Below are positions 39,057-47,972 of a stretch of DNA of 64,000 nt, piece by piece. Source of the DNA: Colwellia sp. (GTDB taxonomy: Bacteria > Pseudomonadota > Gammaproteobacteria > Enterobacterales > Alteromonadaceae); the NCBI RefSeq assembly GCF_013214175.1, contig NZ_JABSPA010000003.1, positions 248,001 to 312,000 of the forward strand, read 5' to 3'. The position numbers and the translations under genes are program-made. The first letter of the stretch is position 1, and every line of letters starts with the position of its first letter. Below the pieces are notes generated by a model. It was given only the letters and a program-made list of their open reading frames with translations. It was not told where the DNA came from and made no database searches.

Positions 39057-39404
39057 ATGTTAAAAACAATACCGGAAGTAATCGCAGAAGCACGGGCATC
39101 ATTAACGGTTATTAGTGCAGAGCAAGCGGTAGTGCTGGTTAAGAAAGAGCAGGGTGTGATAATTGATGTCCGTGAGCCCAGTGAATATGCTGAAAAATCA
39201 GCTCAAGGCAGTATCAATATTCCTCGAGGCTTAGTTGAAATGAAAATGTTACAACTTTACCCCAATGAAACACAGCCAATATTTTTACATTGTGCCACAG
39301 GTGCTAGGGCTATTCTTTCTGCCGAGCAATTAAAGCGGGTAGGCTATGTCAATGTCTCTGTAATTAGCTCAAGTCTCGATGATATCTGTCGTGCATTTAC
39401 TTAA
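39057..39404 (+). CDS. Rhodanese-like sulfurtransferase
   Basis: 115 residues, one rhodanese domain. GVIIDVREPSEYAEK is the conserved CH2A-like motif and the active-site loop is HCATGARA with catalytic Cys79, which carries the persulfide. The protein is cytoplasmic, without signal peptide. With the DUF2892 protein upstream it corresponds to a split YgaP. The likely role is moving sulfane sulfur or detoxifying sulfide or persulfide. Confidence 0.92.
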   Translation: MLKTIPEVIAEARASLTVISAEQAVVLVKKEQGVIIDVREPSEYAEKSAQGSINIPRGLVEMKMLQLYPNETQPIFLHCATGARAILSAEQLKRVGYVNVSVISSSLDDICRAFT

Positions 39405-39470
39405 CTAACAAATGTTGGATACTTGCTCTTAGCTCGTTGGAATTATAACTTTATAAAGTAGGAGTAAAGC

Positions 39471-40130
39471 ATGGCAACCACAGTTGTTATCGATTATTAC
39501 AGTGATGTTTTATGTGTCTGGGCATGGATTGCCCAGCGTAGAATAGATGAATTGAATGAAAAGCTAACCAATAAAATCGAAATACGTTACCACTACCTTG
39601 ATGTTTTTGGTGATGCAGCTAATAAAATACCCAAGCAATGGGCTGATCGTGGTGGCTATGCCGGTTTTGCTAAGCATGTTGTTGACTCCGCTGCGCCTTA
39701 TCCTGATGCACAGATAAATCCAAATATCTGGCATAAAGTTCGTCCGACTACCTCGGCTAATGCGCATCTAGTGCTTAAAGCCATTGAGCTGAGTTATGGC
39801 AAAGAGAAAAGTATTGAATTGGCGTTATTCATCCGCCAAGCCTTTTATGTTGATGGGCAAGATATTTCGCAATTACCCCTGCTGTTTTTATTACTGGAGA
39901 GAGCGAATATTGCGCTTGAGTCTGTCAATAAAGCACTAAATGACGGTAGCGCCATGGCTTTATTAATGGCCGACTACCAACAAGCCAGGGCTATATCATT
40001 AAAAGGTAGTCCATCTTATATTATCGATAACGGTAGGCAGGTACTTTATGGCAATGTTGGTTATCGGGTGCTGTTGACAAATATTGAAGAACATTTAAAA
40101 CAGCCTACGGCTGAAGCAAGCTGGTGTTAA
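39471..40130 (+). CDS. DsbA family thioredoxin-fold protein, FrnE/HCCA-isomerase-like
   Basis: 219 residues with no signal peptide. The N-terminal strand leads to YYSDVLCVWAWIAQ, where a CPWC motif would be; only Cys15 is kept (CVWA), and the family's Trp at the next position remains. The cis-Pro loop is GSPSYIID. The chain ends SWC, giving a second cysteine. Glutathione-S-transferase-kappa, HCCA isomerase and FrnE proteins share this fold. Its place after the rhodanese suggests a thiol or persulfide exchange role (inference). Confidence 0.85.
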   Translation: MATTVVIDYYSDVLCVWAWIAQRRIDELNEKLTNKIEIRYHYLDVFGDAANKIPKQWADRGGYAGFAKHVVDSAAPYPDAQINPNIWHKVRPTTSANAHLVLKAIELSYGKEKSIELALFIRQAFYVDGQDISQLPLLFLLLERANIALESVNKALNDGSAMALLMADYQQARAISLKGSPSYIIDNGRQVLYGNVGYRVLLTNIEEHLKQPTAEASWC

Positions 40131-40334
40131 GTGTTAAGTGTTAGGTATTAGTATTTGGTAAACTGAAGTGAGTTAGGTTAAAGCTCTGAATGTATAAAGA
40201 TATAAAGCTTAAACAGTTGTAGTAAAAACGGTTTGAGCTAATTTAGCAGCCAATGCGCTGATTGACTGCTAAGTGATAGCTCTAATTAATAGTTCTAAGT
40301 TCTAACTATTAGTAATTGTTCATTGCGGTAAATA

Positions 40335-41597
40335 TTACAGCCAGCTTGGGGTAATATCTTGTTTGATAATATCTTCATAACTTGGACGCTTTCTTACTAC
40401 CGCAAACTCACTGCCTTTCACCATCACTTCTGGCGCTAATAAACGGGTATTGTAACTTGATGACATTACGGCACCGTAGGCGCCGCTACTCATAATTGCG
40501 ATTAAATCACCGGCATTAGATTCATGTACTTGCCTCGCTTTGGCAAAGGTATCACCCGTTTCACAAACAGGGCCAACTACATCATAGGTTTTTAACTTAT
40601 TTTCACCTTTATCCACCGCAATAATTTGATGGTATGCATCATACATACTGGGTCTGATCAAATCATTCATACCCGCATCGAGCATTAAAAATTGACGTTC
40701 TTCGCCATTTTTTACAAACGCGACACTGGATACCAAAATACCGGCATTACCTAAAAGTGAACGGCCGGGCTCAAGAATTATTTTACAGTTAAGGTGGCCA
40801 AGTTGGGCTTTGACCATCTCGGCATAAGTCTGTTTGCTAGGAATAACTTCATCAAGGTAGGTAATACCTAAACCACCACCGACATCCACCACGCTAATGT
40901 CATGACCATCTGACCTAAGCTCAGTAACAAGTTCCGCAATACGTTGGTAGGCTTCTGCAAAAGGAGCCAAGCTAGTTAATTGTGAACCAATATGTACATC
41001 TACACCTTGAATTTTTATGCCAGGTAACGCTGCCGCTTGTTTATAAGCAATACGCGCTTTTGAAATAGGCACGCCAAACTTATTTTCCGCTTTTCCTGTT
41101 GAAATCTTTGCGTGGGTTTGCGCACAAACATCAGGGTTAATACGAAAAGCAATCGCCGCTGTGGTGTTAAGTGACGTGGCTACTTTCGATATTAATTCTA
41201 ATTCTGGCTCAGATTCGACATTGAATTGCAGAATACCTAAAGATAAGGCGTAGTGAATTTCTTCTTGGCTTTTAGCAACACCGGAATAAACAATTTTATT
41301 TGCTGGAATGCCAGCTGCAATAGCACGGCGAATCTCACCCATCGATACTACATCCGCACCAGAGCCTAATTTAGCTAAGGTAGCAAGTACCGCTTGGTTA
41401 CTGTTTGCTTTTACCGCAAAACAAACCAGAGCATCTTGAGCGCTAAAAGCATTTTTATACTCTTGGTAACTTGTCTCGATGGCTGTACTTGAATAGCAAT
41501 AAAAAGGAGTTTTTACCTGCTTGGCAATATCGCTAACAGCAATATCGTCAACATACATTTCATTATTTTTGTGCGGGAAGTAGCTAACTGGTGTCAT
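40335..41597 (-). CDS. lysA: Diaminopimelate decarboxylase
   Basis: 420 residues. PLP enzyme for the last step of lysine synthesis, decarboxylating meso-diaminopimelate. The PLP lysine is Lys63 (CFAVKANSNQAVL); further motifs are NKFGVPIS, VDVHIGSQLT, VDVGGGLGITY, LEPGRSL and the substrate cysteine in GPVCETGD. It starts MTPVSYFPHKNNEMYVDDI as in other marine gammaproteobacterial LysA. It is isolated from lppL, dapF and other lysine genes in this window. Not ornithine or arginine decarboxylase, judging from the CETGD loop and length. Confidence 0.96.
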   Translation of the reverse strand: MTPVSYFPHKNNEMYVDDIAVSDIAKQVKTPFYCYSSTAIETSYQEYKNAFSAQDALVCFAVKANSNQAVLATLAKLGSGADVVSMGEIRRAIAAGIPANKIVYSGVAKSQEEIHYALSLGILQFNVESEPELELISKVATSLNTTAAIAFRINPDVCAQTHAKISTGKAENKFGVPISKARIAYKQAAALPGIKIQGVDVHIGSQLTSLAPFAEAYQRIAELVTELRSDGHDISVVDVGGGLGITYLDEVIPSKQTYAEMVKAQLGHLNCKIILEPGRSLLGNAGILVSSVAFVKNGEERQFLMLDAGMNDLIRPSMYDAYHQIIAVDKGENKLKTYDVVGPVCETGDTFAKARQVHESNAGDLIAIMSSGAYGAVMSSSYNTRLLAPEVMVKGSEFAVVRKRPSYEDIIKQDITPSWL

Positions 41598-41920
41598 AGA
41601 ATAATCATTGGGTATTGAGCAAAGATAATGTAACTCAATTTATGCTAACTGGTCGTACTATTCAAGAGGGTAAGTGTAATAAGGTTAAGGTAAAAAGTTA
41701 TAGCTCATAACGTGAATTTATTGAGGCCAGTATTGCTCAAATATATTTACCGCCTCAATAGATGACGTTAATGGCTACTTGGGGGAGCTGTTATAGCTAC
41801 TATCACTTGTAAGGGAGCTTAAGATATCACTTGAGTTGTTAGTTAAAGTTAAAGCTGCTTTATTTTAAAGCAGCTTAATAATTATCATGTTTAGTTTAGT
41901 TTAGTTTAGTTTAGTTTAGT
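41598..41920. other. Intergenic region between lysA and the FMN reductase gene
   Basis: 323 bp containing the lysA promoter. A perfect 11-bp hairpin with loop TTT at 41852-41876 probably terminates the FMN reductase gene, and most of the (TTTAG)7 tract lies at its right end. Confidence 0.55.
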
Positions 41921-41924
41921 TTAG
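41890..41924. repeat. Pentanucleotide microsatellite (TTTAG)7
   Basis: Seven perfect TTTAG units. The TAA stop codon of the FMN reductase gene (41921-41923) lies inside the last unit, so changes in copy number downstream of it would not alter the protein. Confidence 0.95.
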
Positions 41925-42445
41925 CTCAGCTGGGCAAGGGCCGACTGTAATTCATCAAGTAGCGCAGGGTTGGTAATTACTTGTTTTTCGCTATCGAAAT
42001 TATCAAAGAAGCTTGGGATTGATAAACTCGCTTTTACATCAGCGGCAAAAAAAGGCGCCGAGCCTGTCGCTGCTGTTAATACCGTTTTTGCGCCGCCTGG
42101 GCCTGGTGAGGTTGCCAGTAAAACCATAGGTTTATTTTGAAACAACTTCATGTCGATGCGTGAAGTCCAGTCAAATAAGTTTTTATAAGCGGCGGTATAA
42201 GAGCCGTTATGCTCAGCAAATGAAATGATAATGGCATCCGCTTGGCCTAGTTTAGCGAAAAACGCTTTAGCTGCATCGGGTTGACCTAATTCGTCTTCTC
42301 TGTCTTGACTGAATAAAGGCATTTCATAATCATTAATGTCTAAAATTTCTACCGAGGCACCAGGTACTAATGAGGCTGCGTAAGTGGCTAGTTGTTTATT
42401 GATTGATTTTGAGCTGCTGCTGGCGGCGAAGGCTAATAATTTCAT
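41921..42445 (-). CDS. NAD(P)H-dependent FMN reductase family protein
   Basis: 174 residues, flavodoxin-like fold: KLLAFAASSSSKSINKQLA forms the FMN phosphate loop and IIISFAEHNGSYTAAYKNLFDW is the conserved family block. Such proteins reduce FMN or quinones or act as azoreductases; the substrate is not clear. It is divergent from a LysR gene 157 bp away that probably regulates it, a common arrangement for flavin reductases and quinone reductases. Its stop codon is in the TTTAG repeat. Confidence 0.9.
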   Translation of the reverse strand: MKLLAFAASSSSKSINKQLATYAASLVPGASVEILDINDYEMPLFSQDREDELGQPDAAKAFFAKLGQADAIIISFAEHNGSYTAAYKNLFDWTSRIDMKLFQNKPMVLLATSPGPGGAKTVLTAATGSAPFFAADVKASLSIPSFFDNFDSEKQVITNPALLDELQSALAQLS

Positions 42446-42601
42446 AATGGTGCGTCCTTTAACTGTTTATAATGTTTAATTAAATGCTTCATTCACTGGT
42501 AAATAGGTGACTAAACACTTTGGCTTAAACTCAAGATGTAAGTAGTATATAACTATAACAGAACGTAATTAATACCCTTAAATGAGAAAGACTATTTCCA
42601 T

Positions 42602-43519
42602 ATGACTCATAATGACGACTCAAAGCTATTCGATGGCATGGTTATCTTTACCAAAGTGATAGAGTGTGGCAGTTTTTCTGGCGCAGCGATAGCAACAGGC
42701 CACTCAAACTCCTACATCAGTAAAACACTTAACAAACTTGAAACACGTGTGGGTGTTCGTTTGTTAAATCGAACTACCCGCTCTATTAGTTTAACCCCCG
42801 AAGGGCAAGTATATTATGAGCAATGTCAGCAGCTAGTCTTCGATGCTTATGATGCAGTATCGCTATTAAAACAAAGCCATATTGAGCCTAAAGGTGTGCT
42901 TAAGGTGAGTTGTCCTACTTCGTTTGCAGAAAGTCATTTACAAGGCGTGGTGTCAGAGTTTATGCATCAGTACCCGGAAGTAAACCTGGTGTTAGACTTA
43001 AATGATCGGCATGTCGACTTAGTGCAAGATGGCTTTGACTTAGTCATTAGAGCAACAGAGCAGCTGGCTGAGTCTAGTTTAGTTTGCCGAAAAATATATA
43101 GCTGTAAAGGCTATACCGTAGCATCACATGATTATCTTAAACGCTTTGGCAGACCTAAAACTATCGAGCAACTTAAGTCACACCAGTGCATTTGTTACAG
43201 TAATGCCAAGCAAGCCAATAAGTGGAGCTATAGCCAAAGCAATGGCACTGAAAGCCAAGTTGAAGTAAAGGCCAAGTTATTATGCAATAGCGCTAGTATG
43301 GAGTTGGCCATGGTACTTGCTGGCCATGGAATTTGTCGTTTACCTGAATTTGTTATGGAGCAAGCACTCAAAGAAGAGAAATTAGCGATACTGTTCAGTG
43401 ACTATCTCTCACCAATTATTGATGTTTATGCTATTTATCCCAGCAGAAAACATTTATCACCTAAAGTGCGCTGCTTTATTGATTTACTCGTTGAAAAAAT
43501 GCCTAAGGTTTCGCTTTAG
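42602..43519 (+). CDS. LysR family regulator divergent from the FMN reductase gene
   Basis: 305 residues. Winged helix-turn-helix (FTKVIECGSFSGAAIATGHSN, then SKTLNKLETRVGVRLLNRTTR) and an effector domain of the AaeR/DsdC-like 'CrgA' subgroup (LKVSCPTSFAESHL, DLVIRATEQLAESSLVCRK). It probably controls the divergent reductase gene; a T-N11-A candidate with arms TAGT/ACTA lies at 42543-42555 between them. Effector unknown. Confidence 0.92.
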   Translation: MTHNDDSKLFDGMVIFTKVIECGSFSGAAIATGHSNSYISKTLNKLETRVGVRLLNRTTRSISLTPEGQVYYEQCQQLVFDAYDAVSLLKQSHIEPKGVLKVSCPTSFAESHLQGVVSEFMHQYPEVNLVLDLNDRHVDLVQDGFDLVIRATEQLAESSLVCRKIYSCKGYTVASHDYLKRFGRPKTIEQLKSHQCICYSNAKQANKWSYSQSNGTESQVEVKAKLLCNSASMELAMVLAGHGICRLPEFVMEQALKEEKLAILFSDYLSPIIDVYAIYPSRKHLSPKVRCFIDLLVEKMPKVSL

Positions 43520-43562
43520 CGATATTCTGTAACGAGGGCAGCGCTATTTCTAAATGTTTTGC

Positions 43563-44240
43563 TTAGTTATAGTCAACAGACGATTTCATACATTGTTTCA
43601 GTAAAGTGCAAAACTCATTAAGCTCGCGGTCCATGGCCGTTTCGGGTATAAATAAATGATAGCCCAAGGCTTGATGTAACACTGAACTGTGATGAAGGAA
43701 TGCTGCTAAGGGCCCTGTGATTGATTCACCCGAAGGTAATTCAAATGCTTCGAAGCTTAATTGACTTTGCTCAAGCGTAAGATACTTCAGCTTAATAGCT
43801 AGGGCTAACAGAGGCCTTTGTTCATGGATTAGTCTATTAGCTAAACGCGGGGAAATCTGCTTGGCCAGTATCGATAGCTGTATTAAGTGAATGCCAATAA
43901 AAGGTAGTTGTATTTGCTCAAATCCTAAGGTTTCATTCATTAAAGAAATTCGCTTGATTTGTTGCCAATCAACTTGCCAGTGACCACAACTGTGCTGGTA
44001 TATTATTCCTTTAGGGTTAAGGCATAAACTATATTTTGGTTGCAGATACTTAGCTAAACCCGTTATAAATATCACCAGTTCTGACAAGTAAATAAAGGTT
44101 AGCACTAACTGAAATTGTCGCCAATAACTTAGATTAAAAATTAAGGTCGTAATAAATAAAACAAGTGCCACTAGCATTAAAAAAAGCGCGTGGTGATTAC
44201 TCTGCGCTTTAATCTTTATAACAGGTAACTTACTTGCCAT
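43563..44240 (-). CDS. DUF2982-like membrane protein
   Basis: 225 residues. Two adjacent hydrophobic helices near the N-terminus (about 18-37 and 43-63) form a hairpin anchor, followed by a soluble domain containing GIIYQHSCGHWQVDWQQIKRI, which resembles PH-like domains. I place it in DUF2982, found in Shewanella and Vibrio relatives, from memory of the pattern. Function unknown. It is on the same strand as the DUF4124 gene 60 bp upstream. Confidence 0.7.
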   Translation of the reverse strand: MASKLPVIKIKAQSNHHALFLMLVALVLFITTLIFNLSYWRQFQLVLTFIYLSELVIFITGLAKYLQPKYSLCLNPKGIIYQHSCGHWQVDWQQIKRISLMNETLGFEQIQLPFIGIHLIQLSILAKQISPRLANRLIHEQRPLLALAIKLKYLTLEQSQLSFEAFELPSGESITGPLAAFLHHSSVLHQALGYHLFIPETAMDRELNEFCTLLKQCMKSSVDYN

Positions 44241-44300
44241 GAGTTCACACCTCAGATATATATCACCTAGCAGGACTTAACTGAGTTAACCTTTTTTAAA

Positions 44301-44738
44301 TTAACGACAGGTCTTTTTAATTGCCTTAGATAGTTTTTTCTTATTTGACTTGAGTTGCTCTTCATTTTGAAAGCTACGTTCACCTTCGGGTGACATCACG
44401 TAAAAACGGCCGCCTTGACTAATGAGGGCAAGTTCGCTTTTCATTTGATTACAATAGCCTATATTTTTTCTTGCCAATTTAGCCTCTTTTTGAGCTCGCT
44501 CAGCTTTTGCTTGTTTAGTTTTATTATAGTCTTGTTGCCACTGACTGTTTATGGTGACAGGGTTAGCAATATTATTATTTTCTGTGGGCGTTATTATGGT
44601 GACGTTTTCATTAGAAATAGGTTTGTCGCTAAAGTGAACTTTACCGTTTTTATCGGTCCAGGTATAAATTTCAGCGGATAAATTAAATGATAAAGTGCTG
44701 GCTGCCAATAATAAAATCGGGCCTAATAGTCTTTGCAT
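44301..44738 (-). CDS. DUF4124 domain periplasmic protein
   Basis: 145 residues: signal peptide (about 1-22, ending LSAE), then the DUF4124 motif IYTWTDKNGKVHFSDKPI, a basic helical middle and a C-terminal segment with two cysteines (IGYCNQM and KTCR). AAGGAA precedes the ATG. DUF4124 is a small, common envelope domain of unknown function. The divergent neighbour 184 bp away carries the same domain fused to a peptidase. Confidence 0.88.
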   Translation of the reverse strand: MQRLLGPILLLAASTLSFNLSAEIYTWTDKNGKVHFSDKPISNENVTIITPTENNNIANPVTINSQWQQDYNKTKQAKAERAQKEAKLARKNIGYCNQMKSELALISQGGRFYVMSPEGERSFQNEEQLKSNKKKLSKAIKKTCR

Positions 44739-44922
44739 ATTGATAAAATTCCTTTTAATTACCTTTAAAGCGTCTTAAAAAATCTTTAAATAAGTATGCT
44801 TGGTAGCTAGTGATAGCAATGAGTTTGCCATCAAGATAAACCATAACATAGCTGCATGATAATATGGCAGCTTGCAGTAAATAATTTATCACTTACATAA
44901 AGTTAAACAAGGAAGGTTAATA

Positions 44923-45816
44923 ATGAAAAGCTTATTGGTATTATTACTAATTAGTGTTTTTTTCAATGCCAGTCAAGCCGGGCAAATGTATAAATACAAA
45001 GATGCTAATGGCAACAGGGTTTTTAGTGATAAACCACCGCAAACTGAACAAAGTTTTGAAACGCTAACATACACCCAAGCCAAAAAGCCAAGCAGTAAAA
45101 TTAAGCTCTATTATGTTAAGAATAGTGAGGGTTTTACCCTTCATGGCAAAAATGCTTTTTATACGGCTGTTGAAATCGGCTTTACCTCACCAATAACTAA
45201 AAAACAGTTTCGAAAAGTGATCCCCGCACGCGATAGCATCGCTTTATTTCACAGTGATAAAAAAATTGGCAATATAAATTATCGCTGGGCTTTGGGCGAC
45301 CCTAGTCGTGTTGCCGATAATTCCCCATACCATGCACCTTTTTCTTCACCTAAGGGACATACCATTAGCCAAGCCTTTAATGGCAAGTTTTCCCATACCA
45401 ATGACTACAATAAATATGCGGTAGATATCGCCATGGATGTTGGTACTTACTTAACGGCAGTGCGAGCAGGCACAGTGGTTTGGGTTAAAGATGATTATCA
45501 TATGAGTGGCACGACAAATTATTTCTTAGATAAAGCCAATGGTATTAAAGTGCTGCATGATGACGGAACTTTTGCATCATACGCACATATATTGATGGAC
45601 ACGGCAATGGTAAAAGAGGGTGATAAAGTTGCTCTCGGTGACAAGTTAGCTCGCTCAGGCTCGTCAGGATTCTCCACCGGACCTCATTTGCATTTTTCTA
45701 TTATTAAAAATGTGGGGCTAAAAAATATCGCCATTCCTTTTACCTTTGTTGATAATAATGGCATGGCATTTACCCCAAAAAGAGCAATGATTATGGTAGG
45801 AACCAGTAAGCACTAA
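44923..45816 (+). CDS. M23 family metallopeptidase with N-terminal DUF4124
   Basis: 297 residues: signal peptide (about 1-19), DUF4124 motif MYKYKDANGNRVFSDKPP at the start of the mature protein, a linker domain, then an M23/LytM domain (about 140-290). The metal-site blocks are SHTNDYNKYAVDIAM and GPHLHFSII, with the general motif FASYAHI between. M23 enzymes cut peptidoglycan cross-links; the first ligand His is placed a few residues further from the Asp than in lysostaphin, as in a known subgroup, so activity is probable but not certain. AAGGAAGG precedes the ATG. Confidence 0.9.
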   Translation: MKSLLVLLLISVFFNASQAGQMYKYKDANGNRVFSDKPPQTEQSFETLTYTQAKKPSSKIKLYYVKNSEGFTLHGKNAFYTAVEIGFTSPITKKQFRKVIPARDSIALFHSDKKIGNINYRWALGDPSRVADNSPYHAPFSSPKGHTISQAFNGKFSHTNDYNKYAVDIAMDVGTYLTAVRAGTVVWVKDDYHMSGTTNYFLDKANGIKVLHDDGTFASYAHILMDTAMVKEGDKVALGDKLARSGSSGFSTGPHLHFSIIKNVGLKNIAIPFTFVDNNGMAFTPKRAMIMVGTSKH

Positions 45817-45867
45817 GTCTAAGCACTAAAGCTTACTGTGTAGTTTATGAGCTGTCACTTAACACTT

Positions 45868-47016
45868 CTAATCAAGAGTCTTTTTAAAGCGTAATGCTGC
45901 AATCAAAAGCCCTATACAGGTAAAAGCAATTAACCAGAGCATATCAAAGCCCATCTCAACCACAGTTACATCACGTAATACCACGCCCCTAATTAAGCGG
46001 ATGAAGTGTGTAGCGGGTAGCGCTTCAGCAATATACTGTGCGGCTTCTGGCATGCCCTCATAAGGGAACATAAAACCGGATAATAATATCGACGGCAGTA
46101 AAATAAATACCGTCATTTGCATTGATTGTAATTGGCTAGTAGCTATGGTTGATATCACTAAGCCAAGCACTAAACTGGCGCAAATAAAAAGCAAGGTAGC
46201 TAGGGCAAGTTGGGCAAAACCGCCATTAAATGGCACGTTAAATAGCCAGTAGCCCATGCCTAAAATAATGACAACTTGAATGATGCCAATAAAAATATAG
46301 GGCACTATTTTTCCTATCATCAGCTCAAGTGGGGCCAATGGCGTGGTAATAAGCATCTCCATATTACCGCGCTCTTTTTCTCTGACAATAGCGGCAGAGG
46401 TGAACATGATCATGGTCATGGTCAATATTACGGCAACAAGACCAGGTACGATATTAACCACGCTACGCTGCTCAGGGTTATACAATAAGGTCACTTCAAA
46501 GGTTGGAGTATTGCGATTAGCGGGTTTATCTAATAGCTCACTAAGTGGCATATTACGTAAGCTCTTAATGCTACTGGCGATCATGGTATCTGAGCCATCC
46601 ACTAACCACTGGGCTATTGGCCGGCTAGTTTCTTGTTTGCTTGATGGTGGTAAACCAAAGCCGACACTGGGGTGTCGAACTAAGCGCTGACTAACATCTT
46701 TTGGGATAATTAATACCGCCCGCACTTCACTACTATCTATGGCCGCTTGTGCGGCTTTTACAGAATGGTAACTGTGGGTGAAAGTGATAACACCTGTGGC
46801 TGAAACTGTTTGTTGTAATACTCGGCTCAGGGCTGTTTGGCTGTGATCAACAACACCTACGGGAATATCTCGAACATTGGTATTTATAGCAAAAGCAAAT
46901 AAAAGTAATTGTACTAGGGGGATCATGATGACCATGCCAAAAGTCATTTTATCACGACTAAGCTGCAGTAATTCTTTGATAACGATTGCTTGTATTCTTA
47001 ATAAAGATGTCTTCAT
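45868..47016 (-). CDS. ABC-2 type transporter permease
   Basis: 382 residues from the ATG at 47016, which overlaps the ATPase stop as ATGA. One N-terminal helix, a large periplasmic loop (about 50-180), then five helices; EREKGNMEMLITTPLAPLELMIGK is the ABC-2 signature. It resembles YhhJ/YbhR permeases of HlyD-linked exporters that move drugs or hydrophobic compounds. Only one permease gene is present, so it probably forms a homodimer. Last gene of the hlyD-ATPase-permease operon. Confidence 0.92.
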   Translation of the reverse strand: MKTSLLRIQAIVIKELLQLSRDKMTFGMVIMIPLVQLLLFAFAINTNVRDIPVGVVDHSQTALSRVLQQTVSATGVITFTHSYHSVKAAQAAIDSSEVRAVLIIPKDVSQRLVRHPSVGFGLPPSSKQETSRPIAQWLVDGSDTMIASSIKSLRNMPLSELLDKPANRNTPTFEVTLLYNPEQRSVVNIVPGLVAVILTMTMIMFTSAAIVREKERGNMEMLITTPLAPLELMIGKIVPYIFIGIIQVVIILGMGYWLFNVPFNGGFAQLALATLLFICASLVLGLVISTIATSQLQSMQMTVFILLPSILLSGFMFPYEGMPEAAQYIAEALPATHFIRLIRGVVLRDVTVVEMGFDMLWLIAFTCIGLLIAALRFKKTLD

Positions 47017-47972
47017 CGTGCTATAGCCTCCTTGCCAGTACAAGTAACAAAAACATCTTCAAGGCTTGCTCTAACTAGGGTGAATTTATCTTTAGTACTG
47101 AGACAAGGCTGTTGTTGTAAAAAGTCTATTGGTTGCGCAACTGATTCCTGAATTAATACTCTAAGATGGGTACCTAATTGCGCCGCTGAAATCACCTGTG
47201 GCAATTTAGTTAAATTGTCTTTGATATGACGTAAATCATTGGCTTGAACTTCAACAACTTTTGCCGGCAGATTAGTTATTAATGCTTGAGGTGAATCGTC
47301 AGCCTTCTTGATACCGTCTTCTAAAATAGCGAGTTTATGACAACGTTCAGCCTCATCCATATAATGGCTGGAGACTAAAATGGTGGTGCCTTGATCACAA
47401 AGATCAAATAGTTGCTCCCAAAATTCTCGACGATTCTGTGGATCAACAGCGGAAGTCGGTTCATCTAAAAATAGTAATTTAGGTTTATGTAGCACTGCAG
47501 CCGCAAGTGCTAAGCGCTGTTTTTGACCGCCACTCATACTGCCTGCAAGTTGTTTACTCAATTTTGTTAACTGATAAACGCTAAGCAGTTCACTTAAGCG
47601 TGCTTTTTGTTCGTTCGCCGTTAAACCATAAATTCGGCTAATAAACTGCAAGTTCTCTTTAACCGTAAGGTCATCATATAGTGAAAATTTTTGTGTCATA
47701 TAACCAATTTGTAAACGCAGTTTATTGGCTTCTTGCGGTAAATTGCAGCCTAAAACACTCACTTGGCCACTGGTCGGTTTTAACAAACCCATCAGTAATC
47801 TAATCGCGGTGGTTTTACCTGAGCCATTAGGGCCAAGAAATCCATAGATAGTTTGTTTTTCAACAGTTAAGTCTAACGCCGACACTGCGGTTAATTGGCC
47901 AAAATTTCGCGTTAAGTTGCTTGCACTTATGGCAACATCACCAAGGTTTTTCGTGTCCATGCCAATACTCAT
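47013..47972 (-). CDS. ABC transporter ATP-binding protein
   Basis: 319 residues. Walker A GPNGSGKTTAIRLL, Q-loop GYMTQKFSLYDDLT, signature MSGGQKQRL and Walker B LLFLDEPTSAVDP are all intact. The tail of about 90 residues after the nucleotide-binding domain is typical of the CcmA/DrrA type. Its start overlaps the HlyD gene by four bases (ATGA) and its stop overlaps the permease start in the same way, so the three are translationally coupled. Confidence 0.94.
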   Translation of the reverse strand: MSIGMDTKNLGDVAISASNLTRNFGQLTAVSALDLTVEKQTIYGFLGPNGSGKTTAIRLLMGLLKPTSGQVSVLGCNLPQEANKLRLQIGYMTQKFSLYDDLTVKENLQFISRIYGLTANEQKARLSELLSVYQLTKLSKQLAGSMSGGQKQRLALAAAVLHKPKLLFLDEPTSAVDPQNRREFWEQLFDLCDQGTTILVSSHYMDEAERCHKLAILEDGIKKADDSPQALITNLPAKVVEVQANDLRHIKDNLTKLPQVISAAQLGTHLRVLIQESVAQPIDFLQQQPCLSTKDKFTLVRASLEDVFVTCTGKEAIAR

